DNA from: a virus
Length of the DNA: 30,020 bases
Reading direction: 5' to 3' (one strand)
Virus record (IMG/VR): IMGVR_UViG_3300030430_003426
Location: 1-30,020 of that record
Part shown: positions 1 to 6,776 of the stretch, in pieces
Position numbering within the stretch: the stretch's first letter is position 1
Layout of the letters: the number at the start of each line of letters is the position of its first letter
Program-made: the position numbers and the translations under genes
Notes under the pieces: model-generated
Database searches by the model: none
What the model saw: the letters and a program-made list of their open reading frames with translations, nothing else
What the model was told of the DNA's origin: nothing

Positions 1-1
1 A

Positions 2-1756
2 GATTTTGATAAAATAGAAGCCTATATAAAGACAGAATCATTGTCAGCTGAAGATATAGACAAGATTGCCAGACAAACCATTGACTATGGAGAAGTGGTT
101 TTAAGGAACAATAAACTTGATACTAAACCAACAGCAACACTAACAGAAATAGACGACATGCTGTCGAAGGTGTTTGGACCAAACAACGAGAAATTTGCAG
201 AAGCATTATTGGGTTCATCGTATCAGGACATCCGCAACAAGTATACACAACAGGGTATAACTGCAGCACAGCAAAACATTAAGAAGATAATTATGGAAGA
301 GCAAAGTGGGTTGGAGTTTGTCAGTAAAATGATGGACATAATGACACCGACTTTCTACTTCTTTATACTTGGTGCTCGTACTAGATTTCATGGTATGAAC
401 TTTGTGACAGCTCCACTTATTACGTATCAGACGTTGGGTCGATTTAGTAATCCCATGAGTGGCCTTAATGTTGTACTAAAAGGTGGTCGTATTGGTGCTA
501 AAGGTGCAGATGAGATTGCAGTACGCAGTCCAGATGGTTTGACGTTTACCAATAGAGAAATCTTTGAACTGATTGAACGTAGTGGTGTAAAGTCAGAATA
601 CAACTTCATTCGTAGTGCAATGAATGACGGTTCATTAATTCGTTTTATGAAGGCATACGAGAAGCCTGGTGTTGGTTATGGCGAATGGATAATGAACAAC
701 TTTTCCAGTTTTGCTGAAGCAACAAATCAGTTTGGTACACATACAGATATGATGTGGCGTTCATCTGTGTTTATTGATGCTATCAAGGAGGGGAGTTCTG
801 TGGAAGAAGCATTGGGCATGGCGCGTAGATCATTGTTTGACTACAATGATTTGACTGAACTAGAGCGGAGCCTCATTATAAAAGCGACTGTGTTTTGGAA
901 CTTTCAGAGACAGAACATTGTTTCGTTTGTCCAGTCATTGTTTGAGCCAGAAAAACTTAAACGCTTTGTACGCATCTACAGATTGAAACGTGACATGAAT
1001 GCGGTGTTTGCTGACATCAATGATGGTAAAAGATACCCATATGAAATGTATATGCCGGAGTATACACAGACTCGTATCATATATGGTCAGCAGCAAGGCA
1101 TTGCCAACAATAGACAGTTGCTTATGTCACCTTCGGTACCGGCACTTGAAGCGGCTATGTTTGTAACCGATGTGCTATCACAAGGTCCATTGACAGTTGT
1201 TAGAGAAAAGTACAATCAGTTGTTGGCTCCGAGCATGAAGTTGTTGGCTGGTGGCAAAGATGAAAAGTATAAAGGTAAGCGTATCAATGCTGAATACGTA
1301 AGTGTTATAAAGGCAAATGCTGACAGTCCACAAGAGATTGCGGACCAACTGTCATTGCTAGTCACTGGAGAGATAGAGCCAAAGTTTGTAGGTCATGATG
1401 CAGTTGGAAATGTTGACGGATACATCTATCCGTTGAATGATCAACAACAAAACCAATGGGCTGTGATTCAGGATGGTATTGGATTTATTGGGGCTACAAC
1501 GGCTATCAACGATTATGTTAGAGCTTTTGCTCCGAGTGGTACAACGTATCAAGGCCTGTCAATGAAACAACGTATGTTGGCACTGACAGGTGTCTTGACA
1601 CCTGCTCGTCAAAAGAGCATAGTAGATCAACAGGTTATGAACCTCAAACGTATACGTTCTGAATTACGCAAAGAACAAAACATTCAAAAAGGACTACGCA
1701 AAGGTGCTATACTTAGCGGTGTTGAAACCAAACAAAACTCATCGGAGGAACAATGA
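2..1756 (+). CDS. C-terminal part of a large internal virion protein (cut by window edge)
   Basis: The reading frame is open from base 2, so the first available start (TTG at 41) is not a true start and this is the C-terminal 584 residues of a longer protein. A stretch around GARTRFHGMNF could be membrane-associated. The segment RRSLFDYNDLTELER, followed by an aromatic/basic WNFQRQN segment, resembles a motif I recall near the C-terminus of very large phage virion proteins that are ejected with the genome. The next gene starts in an ATGA overlap, and fibre genes follow. This fits the end of a podovirus internal-protein block like the one at the right edge of the window. It has no enzyme motif I can name. 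Internal/ejection protein is an inference from size, position and that motif. Confidence 0.7.
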   Translation, partial: DFDKIEAYIKTESLSAEDIDKIARQTIDYGEVVLRNNKLDTKPTATLTEIDDMLSKVFGPNNEKFAEALLGSSYQDIRNKYTQQGITAAQQNIKKIIMEEQSGLEFVSKMMDIMTPTFYFFILGARTRFHGMNFVTAPLITYQTLGRFSNPMSGLNVVLKGGRIGAKGADEIAVRSPDGLTFTNREIFELIERSGVKSEYNFIRSAMNDGSLIRFMKAYEKPGVGYGEWIMNNFSSFAEATNQFGTHTDMMWRSSVFIDAIKEGSSVEEALGMARRSLFDYNDLTELERSLIIKATVFWNFQRQNIVSFVQSLFEPEKLKRFVRIYRLKRDMNAVFADINDGKRYPYEMYMPEYTQTRIIYGQQQGIANNRQLLMSPSVPALEAAMFVTDVLSQGPLTVVREKYNQLLAPSMKLLAGGKDEKYKGKRINAEYVSVIKANADSPQEIADQLSLLVTGEIEPKFVGHDAVGNVDGYIYPLNDQQQNQWAVIQDGIGFIGATTAINDYVRAFAPSGTTYQGLSMKQRMLALTGVLTPARQKSIVDQQVMNLKRIRSELRKEQNIQKGLRKGAILSGVETKQNSSEEQ

Positions 1757-2175
1757 ACATTAGACACATAGACCATCCAAGTATCAACAACACAGACGTA
1801 ACAAACGTAGCTCAAAACTTTGATGCAACGAAGTATCACAAACACACACTTGTAGTGCCAGAACAGATTGACACATCCGGTAAGTTTCTCGGACGTCCAG
1901 AATCTATTATTGTGCGCTGTACTGGTTTGGGTGGTAGCAATACCAGTCTGACCGTCAAAGGAACCTGGGATGCTGCTGGTGACCATGTATGGTTTCCAGA
2001 CACAGCAGGTACGATTGCACTTGGTGTAACTACCACGACAACAGGTAGTGCAGTATTTGAGTTTAGGCTTCCAGTGGAATCTTATTTTGACAATCCAGAT
2101 GTATACCTGTTCTTCAAAATTAATGGTTCTGGAAACATCACGATTGACTACTCGCAGATTGTTTGGAGTGAATAA
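1753..2175 (+). CDS. Small beta-rich virion-associated protein, unknown
   Basis: A 140-residue protein starting in an ATGA overlap with the preceding gene, behind a clear GGAGG. It is rich in Thr, Gly, Val and aromatic residues in an alternating beta-strand pattern, with no transmembrane helix, Cys cluster or catalytic motif. Segments such as GGSNTSLTVKGTWDAAGD and VYLFFKINGSGNITIDYSQ look like a jelly-roll or immunoglobulin-like sandwich. Translation is coupled to the internal virion protein upstream and to the 85-residue protein downstream (1-nt overlap), just before the tail fibre. A minor tail or fibre-accessory protein is the likeliest role, inferred from context only. Confidence 0.7.
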   Translation: MNIRHIDHPSINNTDVTNVAQNFDATKYHKHTLVVPEQIDTSGKFLGRPESIIVRCTGLGGSNTSLTVKGTWDAAGDHVWFPDTAGTIALGVTTTTTGSAVFEFRLPVESYFDNPDVYLFFKINGSGNITIDYSQIVWSE

Positions 2176-2432
2176 TGCCAGTTGCCAGTCCATTTGAAAC
2201 GGCTGGTGGTGGTGAGGTCAATTTAGAGTATGAAGACATCTCGGCACAGACGGACGGCTCCACCCAAAGTTTCACAGTAAGCAGTGACTACAAATCCGGT
2301 TCGTTGCAGGTATATTGGAATGGACTACTCCAACTGTTTACGGACATTGGAGAGTTGTCTGTTACCAATTTCACAACTACATTTATACCGGCTAGTGATG
2401 ATTCCCTGGTCGTAATATATATACTCAAATAG
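2175..2432 (+). CDS. Small fibre-domain protein related to the tail fibre C-terminus
   Basis: 85 residues, starting one base into the previous stop (TAATG). The C-terminal ~65 residues follow a pattern common at phage fibre ends: a TDGSTQSFTV strand, then VYWNGLLQ, then a hydrophobic strand ending in VVIYILK. The same order (DGSATTFD, VFRNGLAM, ITVMYFQVS) ends the tail fibre encoded next. The two proteins therefore carry related end domains, one free-standing and one fused to the fibre shaft. It may be a tail-tip or fibre accessory. The relationship is read by eye from short motifs. Confidence 0.65.
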   Translation: MPVASPFETAGGGEVNLEYEDISAQTDGSTQSFTVSSDYKSGSLQVYWNGLLQLFTDIGELSVTNFTTTFIPASDDSLVVIYILK

Positions 2433-2441
2433 GAGCCAATC

Positions 2442-4046
2442 ATGGCAGTTCAAGTCTCCAAAGAGCAAATCAAAAACAATGCAATCGATTCAACCAAACT
2501 GGATGGGTCGGCTAACTATTCCTTCTCGGGTCAAGTACGTTACACTGGATCTGATACAAACACACAAGCACTTGCAACGCGTGGCTTCGTAGAATCTGTT
2601 GCTGCTGGTCTTGACCCCAAAGACAGTTGTAAGGTTGCTACGACAGCAAACATTACATTGAGTGGAACACAAACGATTGACGGTGTGTCGGTATCTGCTG
2701 ACGACCGTGTTGCTGTCATCGCCCAGTCAAATGCCGTAGAGAACGGTATTTATATTTGTGCTGCTGGTTCATGGTCACGTGCATCAGATATGGCAGCAGC
2801 AAGTAACGCTGCCGGTGCCTCATTCTTTGTTGAGCAGGGTACTGCAAATGGAGACAAAGGTTTTGTTTGTACATCCAACAAGGGTTCGGATGTTGTAGGC
2901 ACCAACAGTTTGACCTTCAGCCAGTACACAGGGGCTTCTAACATTGAAGCTGGAGCTGCCCTGACAAAGACAGGTGACCGTCTCGATGTGGCTGTAGATG
3001 ATTCATCTATTGAAATTTCATCGGATGCGTTGCAGGTTAAAAGTGGTGGTATTACCGACAGCATGCTGGCTGGGTCCATTTCGAACTCAAAATTGTCCAA
3101 CTCTACCATTAGTGGTGTTGCTCTTGGTGCAAGTTTGAATGCATTGACTGCTTCTGCCACTGGTGGTCTGAGTCTTAGTGCGAGTTACAATGGTTCTTCC
3201 GCTGTATCTGCTAGCATCAACCTTGACGGTTCAAGTTTGAGCACTGGTTCAAGTGGACTTAAAGTTGCAACAGGTGGTATCTCTACATTGATGCTTGCTG
3301 ATGATGCTGTAAGTGCAGCAAAGTTGGCTGATGCAGCTGTAGTCACGGCCAGTATTGTTGACTTGGCAGTAACAAGTGCCAAGATTGCAGCAAACGCTAT
3401 CATCACAGCAAAGATTGCAGATTCAGCAATTACAAATGCCAAACTCGCTGGGAGTATTGGAGCCGATAAACTCACCCTGGGTAACGGTCTTGAAAACTCC
3501 AGTGGCTCTCTCATCGTATCGCTTGATGGTGGTAGCCTGGCTCTTGGTGCTGGTGGTCTTAGTATTGCTGCTGGTGGTGTAAGTGCTACAGAGTTGGCAT
3601 CTAACGCTGTAAGTGCGGCAAAGATTGCTTCAAACGCTGTTGAGACTGCCAAGATTGCAGACGATGCTGTTACATCAGCAAAGATTGCAGACGCTGCTGT
3701 AGATGCTGACCGACTTGCATCAAATGCTGTGACCACAGCAAAGATTGCCGATGCCAATGTGACTGCTGCCAAGTTGAACTTTATGGCATCTTACGAAACA
3801 TTGTCTGCTGGTGATGGTTCTGCTACCACATTCGATGCTGCAGCTGCTGCGGATGAAACCATGCTCGGTGGTGCTATTGTATTCCGAAACGGTCTGGCAA
3901 TGGGTCTCGTTGAGTCTTCACCTTCTGGTCAAGACCAATATACCCTGTCTGCAACAGGTGGTAGTGGCTCGAAATTACGCGTGACTTTTGGTGCGGCTCC
4001 AAACAACGGAGACCAAATCACTGTCATGTATTTCCAGGTTTCTTGA
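2442..4046 (+). CDS. Tail fibre protein with decapeptide repeats
   Basis: 534 residues behind a strong AGGAG. The N-terminal ~165 residues contain a module common in phage fibres: a DTNTQALATRGFVES segment, then GLDPKDSCKVATTANI, TIDGVSVSADDRV and AVENGIYICAAGSW. A Gly/Ser/Ala-rich shaft follows. It has two blocks of exact 10-residue repeats (residues ~281-340 and ~381-440) of the form AVxSAKIADx, separated by a GNGLENSSGSL-type spacer that appears twice. The last ~80 residues form a compact beta domain ending in ITVMYFQVS. This composition suits a trimeric fibre that contacts the host surface. An intrinsic terminator lies directly downstream, so it ends a transcription unit. Confidence 0.9.
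   Translation: MAVQVSKEQIKNNAIDSTKLDGSANYSFSGQVRYTGSDTNTQALATRGFVESVAAGLDPKDSCKVATTANITLSGTQTIDGVSVSADDRVAVIAQSNAVENGIYICAAGSWSRASDMAAASNAAGASFFVEQGTANGDKGFVCTSNKGSDVVGTNSLTFSQYTGASNIEAGAALTKTGDRLDVAVDDSSIEISSDALQVKSGGITDSMLAGSISNSKLSNSTISGVALGASLNALTASATGGLSLSASYNGSSAVSASINLDGSSLSTGSSGLKVATGGISTLMLADDAVSAAKLADAAVVTASIVDLAVTSAKIAANAIITAKIADSAITNAKLAGSIGADKLTLGNGLENSSGSLIVSLDGGSLALGAGGLSIAAGGVSATELASNAVSAAKIASNAVETAKIADDAVTSAKIADAAVDADRLASNAVTTAKIADANVTAAKLNFMASYETLSAGDGSATTFDAAAAADETMLGGAIVFRNGLAMGLVESSPSGQDQYTLSATGGSGSKLRVTFGAAPNNGDQITVMYFQVS
3282..3461 (+). repeat. 30-bp tandem coding repeats, first block (tail fibre shaft)
   Basis: Six imperfect 30-bp units each encode a 10-residue repeat (for example SAAKLADAAV and TSAKIAANAI). 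The period is constant with no indels. AAG-ATT-GC (KIA) is the most conserved part. Confidence 0.85.
3582..3761 (+). repeat. 30-bp tandem coding repeats, second block (tail fibre shaft)
   Basis: Six units of the same decapeptide repeat (SATELASNAV, SAAKIASNAV, ETAKIADDAV and so on), with a seventh partial unit after 3761. They are more alike than those of the first block, which suggests more recent expansion or homogenisation. Confidence 0.85.
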
Positions 4047-4065
4047 TTGAATGATTAGTTGTTGG

Positions 4066-4092
4066 GGAGTGTCCTTCGGGGCACTCCTTTTT
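4066..4092 (+). terminator. Intrinsic terminator after the tail fibre gene
   Basis: A 9-bp stem (GGAGTGTCC / GGGCACTCC, one G-T wobble) is closed by a TTCG tetraloop and followed by five T residues. It lies 20 bp after the tail fibre stop and upstream of the holin-like gene's ribosome binding site. Confidence 0.9.
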
Positions 4093-4107
4093 CCCATTGG
4101 AGGTCTT

Positions 4108-4434
4108 ATGGAAGGAGAGGTTGTTCAACTGTTAATGAGTGGTGGTGCAAACGTCGCCTTTGCCATCTTTTTGTACACTCAAAACAAAGACCTTCAACGT
4201 AGAGCAGACGAGCGAGAAGTCAAGGCGGAACAAAAGGAAGCAGAACTTCGAGCACGATATGATTCAGTCATACAGGACATGCAGGAAAAAGAGCAGGCAA
4301 TAAGAGAAACGATTGTACAGGAAATGACTGACCTGGACAAACGCATGTCATTAGTAGAGCAAAGCCTAACTACATTGAGTACAATGATTAGTGAGATAAA
4401 AGCATCATTGATACGGGTAAACAATGCCAACTAA
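4108..4434 (+). CDS. Putative holin, BhlA/UviB-like
   Basis: 108 residues. The frame is open back to an ATG at 4051, but that start would run translation through the terminator. The ATG at 4108 has GGAGG seven bases upstream and is preferred. Residues ~5-24 are one hydrophobic segment (VVQLLMSGGANVAFAIFLY). It is followed by a long charged, Glu/Lys/Arg-rich helix (residues ~25-100) with coiled-coil character. A short N-terminal membrane helix plus charged coiled coil is the BhlA/UviB holin layout, and the SGGANVAFAIFLY part resembles that family. The gene lies after the fibre, where many podoviruses keep lysis genes, but the amidase is at 18843. A membrane-anchored spanin-like or structural protein is the alternative. 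Confidence 0.6.
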   Translation: MEGEVVQLLMSGGANVAFAIFLYTQNKDLQRRADEREVKAEQKEAELRARYDSVIQDMQEKEQAIRETIVQEMTDLDKRMSLVEQSLTTLSTMISEIKASLIRVNNAN

Positions 4435-4705
4435 GAAACGGACACCAGCGCGTGGAAAACGATTTGTCAAGGTGGTCAAGAATAAGAAGACTGGTCGCAC
4501 GAAACGTGTGTCCTATGGACAGGCAGGCAAAAGTAAATCTGGAAAGGATCGTATACAACCCGGCTCCAAAAAAGGGGACAGCTATTGCGCACGCTCCTAC
4601 GGTATCAAAAAGCGTCTGTCAGCCAAGAAACGCAATAATCCTAACACTCCAAACAATCTGTCTCGAAAGAAATGGAAGTGCGTTGGAAAGAAGAGTAGAA
4701 GATGA
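4424..4705 (+). CDS. Very basic Cys-containing small protein
   Basis: 93 residues, roughly 40% Lys/Arg, overlapping the end of the holin-like gene by 11 bases. The N-terminal half (KKRTPARGKRFVKVV) is an unstructured basic stretch. The C-terminal half has YCARSYGIKK, then NNPNTPNNLSRKKWKC. I recall a similar CARS-GIKK / PNTPNNLSRKKWKC pattern in small proteins of aquatic phages. Three residues could bind metal or form disulfides, but no classic zinc finger is visible. The charge suggests nucleic-acid binding, perhaps a virion or DNA-compaction protein. It is translationally coupled to the next basic gene (ATGA). Confidence 0.7.
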   Translation: MPTKKRTPARGKRFVKVVKNKKTGRTKRVSYGQAGKSKSGKDRIQPGSKKGDSYCARSYGIKKRLSAKKRNNPNTPNNLSRKKWKCVGKKSRR

Positions 4706-5058
4706 GTAAGAAGGACGCATGCTATCACTCGGTCAAGAGCCGGTACAAAGTGTTTCCATCAGCCCGTGCATCACAAGCAATAGCCAAGTGTCGCAAGAAG
4801 AAGGGGCAGGTACGCAAGAGTAAGAAAGGAGCCGCTCTCAAACGATGGGACAAAGAGAAGTGGAAGGACCAGTCTGGGAAAGCCTGTGGTACAAAAAGAA
4901 AAGGTACACCCTATTGCAGACCGTCCAAACGTGTTAGTTCTAAAACACCACGCACCCGTAGCGAGATGTCCAAGTCTCAATACCGCTCCAAAGTTTCACA
5001 AAAGAGTAGAGTTGGTCGTGGTAAAAGAGTAACCCCATTACGAAGGAAAAAATCATGA
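4702..5058 (+). CDS. Very basic protein resembling DUF5872
   Basis: 118 residues, Lys/Arg-rich throughout. Two segments are recognisable. The N-terminal DACYHSVKSRYKVFPSARAS is a short domain widely shuffled among phage and giant-virus proteins. KRWDKEKWKDQSGKACG, then GTPYCRPSKRVSSKTPRTRSEMSKSQ, matches the DUF5872-type signature as I remember it. Four Cys may form a metal or disulfide site. The start overlaps the preceding basic gene (ATGA) and the stop overlaps the next gene (ATGA), so three small genes are coupled. Function is unknown. DNA binding is inferred from charge. Confidence 0.75.
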   Translation: MSKKDACYHSVKSRYKVFPSARASQAIAKCRKKKGQVRKSKKGAALKRWDKEKWKDQSGKACGTKRKGTPYCRPSKRVSSKTPRTRSEMSKSQYRSKVSQKSRVGRGKRVTPLRRKKS

Positions 5059-5231
5059 ACTCAGATTTACTTGCACTCACGCCAGAACTTGTTCTGTTCA
5101 TCAAAAAACTGGTACAACATTCACGCGGTGGACTAACCAAAGACGAACGTCAAGAGTTGGCAGCTGACTTAATCAACTTGTTGTACAAAGTATTGAAGGA
5201 ACTTGTTGACGCAGATACTGAAGAACGTTAA
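5055..5231 (+). CDS. 58-residue hypothetical protein
   Basis: It starts in an ATGA overlap with the DUF5872-like gene, with AAGGA about nine bases upstream, and ends 25 bp before a strong terminator. The product is mostly helical (LALTPELVLFIKKLV, then ERQELAADLINLLYKVLKEL) with no membrane span or Cys. The RGGLTKDERQEL turn between two amphipathic helices suggests a small helical-hairpin protein. Support is the coupled start and its position as last gene of the unit. No function is recognised. Confidence 0.6.
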   Translation: MNSDLLALTPELVLFIKKLVQHSRGGLTKDERQELAADLINLLYKVLKELVDADTEER

Positions 5232-5256
5232 GTTTCTACAACACCAAATCACTACT

Positions 5257-5300
5257 GGAGTTCAGAGCTGGCCAGCGTCTGAACTCCTTTTGATTTTTTT
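5257..5300 (+). terminator. Strong intrinsic terminator closing the left plus-strand unit
   Basis: A perfect 10-bp stem (GGAGTTCAGA / TCTGAACTCC) encloses the self-complementary GCTGGCCAGC and is followed by TTTTGATTTTTTT. There is no T-run on the opposite strand, so it acts on plus-strand transcripts. It overlaps the last codons of the minus-strand HTH gene. Confidence 0.9.
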
Positions 5301-5555
5301 ACGCCACCGTGCTTCTACCATCTTCATTTCTTCCATGCTGGTAATCGCTTCAAACATGAGCTGTGTGGGGCTGCGCTCTTCTCTGTTGGCAATGACAGTC
5401 ACCAGTACAATTAGGTTGCTCATGCGTGGCTCATACGCTCCAGATAGGTACTTGTTGATGGTGTTTACATGTAGTCCAGCACGATCAGCCATGTAGGTTG
5501 TGCTGACCGCATTGCGGTGCATTGCTTTGTTTAGCCATGAAGCAAATCCCTTCAT
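5262..5555 (-). CDS. Small HTH (XRE-like) DNA-binding protein
   Basis: 97 residues from the ATG at 5555. The frame is open further upstream, but that part is a Val run encoded beside a terminator. Residues ~15-50 fit an XRE helix-turn-helix: STTYMADRAGLHVNTINKYLSG, then a loop YEPRMSN and helix LIVLVTVIA. A charged C-terminal helix (SMEEMKMVEARWRKKIKR) follows. The last codons lie in the stem of the plus-strand terminator. No good SD is seen at 5555. A minus-strand terminator sits about 20 bp upstream, so expression probably depends on read-through. It resembles the two other HTH proteins of the operon. Likely a phage transcription regulator. Confidence 0.7.
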   Translation of the reverse strand: MKGFASWLNKAMHRNAVSTTYMADRAGLHVNTINKYLSGAYEPRMSNLIVLVTVIANREERSPTQLMFEAITSMEEMKMVEARWRKKIKRSSDAGQL

Positions 5556-5567
5556 CACCACCACCAC

Positions 5568-5599
5568 TAAAATAAAAGGGCAGGGAACCACCCCTGCCC
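5568..5599 (-). terminator. Intrinsic terminator/attenuator between two HTH genes
   Basis: On the minus strand, GGGCAGGG / CCCTGCCC (8 bp, 6-nt loop) is followed by TTTTATTTT. It follows the HTH gene ending at 5638 and precedes the HTH gene starting at 5555, with no room for a promoter in between. Confidence 0.85.
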
Positions 5600-5637
5600 A
5601 AACCTACCATGCAAGGAGCATGTATCGGTAGTGTAAC

Positions 5638-5853
5638 TCATTTGTCCGCCTGTATCAACACTGATAATTGTAGGTATGCTTGCTCCCATTCATCTGGGTA
5701 CAGGTATTGACAGAGTTCCAACAGTAGTATCACGGTTGGTACACGGTCACCGGATAGCCACTTGGCTAAGGTGTCACGGTGACATCCCAGGTCTTTTGCC
5801 AACTGTGTTTTGTTGACTGTTGATAAAATTTCCTTCAGTTTTTGTGCGAACAT
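5638..5853 (-). CDS. Small HTH (XRE-like) DNA-binding protein
   Basis: 71 residues from the ATG at 5853, which has GGAGG five bases upstream; longer starts lack this. Residues ~13-50 form a helix-turn-helix: NKTQLAKDLGCHRDTLAKWLSG, then DRVPTVILLLELCQYLYP. It overlaps the end of the methyltransferase gene by 19 bases, so it is probably translated from the same message. It is close in plan to the HTH protein at 9014-9250 (WLSG/WVDG, RVP, xYP). It is short for a repressor and has no dimerisation or cleavage domain, so a Cro-like regulator is plausible by inference. Confidence 0.8.
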   Translation of the reverse strand: MFAQKLKEILSTVNKTQLAKDLGCHRDTLAKWLSGDRVPTVILLLELCQYLYPDEWEQAYLQLSVLIQADK

Positions 5854-6776
5854 GCTGCCTCCAGTAGTCCTGATTTTACGATTTGTTGTCCAACCCATTC
5901 GGCGCATTGTGGGACGACAGCGTTTCCGAGTGCTCTAAGTCTGTCCACCCGATGGGAAATCCCATCATCTCTTCTACGAACAGGGGATTGAGTCGGAAAT
6001 CCTTGCCAGTGGTTTTGTTGAGGCCTTGGAGTTTGGCTGCTTCCACATTGAGACTGTTGTGACGTGCCCACTGACTCGCTCCAGATGGGTTGTTCTTTGA
6101 CTCGTTGACTGTTGGTGTTGTAAGTAGACCCTTCTGTATCATGTACATGAGTGGACGACCGCCCTGATTGTACTGTGTCCGATGTTCGGCTCCCGACTTG
6201 GTTGGTGTTGGCAGTAGTCCATCGACCGTCAACGAGTTCTCCAAATGCCATAGCGTTCTGCATGTAGTATCCAATGGTGCTTGGGTAGGCGACTGCAAAC
6301 CACCTGCGTCTAAGGTGGGGTGCTCCACATTGTGCAGCTGATATAATCGTCCACTCGATGTCATACCCGATTGCGGCAAGACTTCCAACAACGTCGGGTC
6401 CGCCCACTCGAATGATGTTTGCGACATTTTCCAACACCAAGATTGGTTGATGTCCGATTGACTGAAACTCGCTAACAAGTCGGTGGACGTGCCACCAAAG
6501 ACCAGACTTTTCCTCATTTTCTAACCCCTCCATATTTCCACAGACTGAGATCGACTGGCACGGAAACCCTGCACAAATCACATCTACTGGTTCTAAGTTG
6601 TGTGCTCCTATTGTACGCACATTGTTGTATCGTTTTGTATTAGGCCAATGTCGCTCCAAAACAGAACGACAGAACTCTTCCTTCTCTACCTGCCAGACTG
6701 TTTGCAAACCTGGGATAGCACGCTCCAGTCCAAGTTCAATACCTCCGATGCCACTAAACAGACTACCCATCTTCAT
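5835..6776 (-). CDS. C5-cytosine DNA methyltransferase
   Basis: 313 residues from the ATG at 6776 (GAGGA five bases upstream; a GTG at 6788 is the longer option). It transfers a methyl group from S-adenosylmethionine to cytosine C5 in DNA. Motifs in order: I GSLFSGIGGIELGLE (~4-18), IV GFPCQS with the catalytic Cys (~70-75), VI LENV (~115-118), VIII QCGAPHLRRRWF (~149-160) and X RLRALGNAVVP (~279-289). All look intact. The region between VIII and X, where the target-recognition domain sits, is Ser/Thr/Gln/Asn-rich and looks weakly structured. A second long frame runs through it. With no cognate nuclease visible, it is probably an orphan enzyme protecting phage DNA from host restriction. Confidence 0.95.
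   Translation of the reverse strand: MKMGSLFSGIGGIELGLERAIPGLQTVWQVEKEEFCRSVLERHWPNTKRYNNVRTIGAHNLEPVDVICAGFPCQSISVCGNMEGLENEEKSGLWWHVHRLVSEFQSIGHQPILVLENVANIIRVGGPDVVGSLAAIGYDIEWTIISAAQCGAPHLRRRWFAVAYPSTIGYYMQNAMAFGELVDGRWTTANTNQVGSRTSDTVQSGRSSTHVHDTEGSTYNTNSQRVKEQPIWSESVGTSQQSQCGSSQTPRPQQNHWQGFPTQSPVRRRDDGISHRVDRLRALGNAVVPQCAEWVGQQIVKSGLLEAACSHKN
5876..6517 (-). CDS. Candidate overlapping gene inside the methyltransferase (+1 frame)
   Basis: A 213-residue frame on the same strand, shifted +1 and wholly inside the methyltransferase gene. The ATG at 6517 has GGAGGGG about seven bases upstream. It does not look like frame-shadow sequence. It has SGMTSSGRLYQL, two LLPTPT/LLTTPT units each followed by a polar stretch (LLPTPTKSGAEH, GLLTTPTVNESKN), and then LNPLFVEEMMGFPIGWTDLE near the C-terminus. 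I recall the PTPT repeats and the LNPxFVExxMGFPxGWTxL motif from phage proteins encoded at or near methyltransferases, where they are read as a real protein. The GFPIGWTDL codons in the other frame encode the motif X region. It could instead be conserved only because the methyltransferase DNA is. Confidence 0.5.
   Translation of the reverse strand: MRKSLVFGGTSTDLLASFSQSDINQSWCWKMSQTSFEWADPTLLEVLPQSGMTSSGRLYQLHNVEHPTLDAGGLQSPTQAPLDTTCRTLWHLENSLTVDGLLPTPTKSGAEHRTQYNQGGRPLMYMIQKGLLTTPTVNESKNNPSGASQWARHNSLNVEAAKLQGLNKTTGKDFRLNPLFVEEMMGFPIGWTDLEHSETLSSHNAPNGLDNKS

Noticed and set aside
3185-3772. 195-codon minus-strand frame opposite the tail fibre
   Set aside because: It mirrors the repetitive Ala/Lys/Ile codons of the fibre. 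Its product is low-complexity Ala/Ser/Ile sequence, with no SD and against operon direction.
4051-4107. Upstream ATG for the holin-like gene
   Set aside because: The codons lie in an intrinsic terminator and no SD precedes 4051, whereas 4108 has GGAGG.
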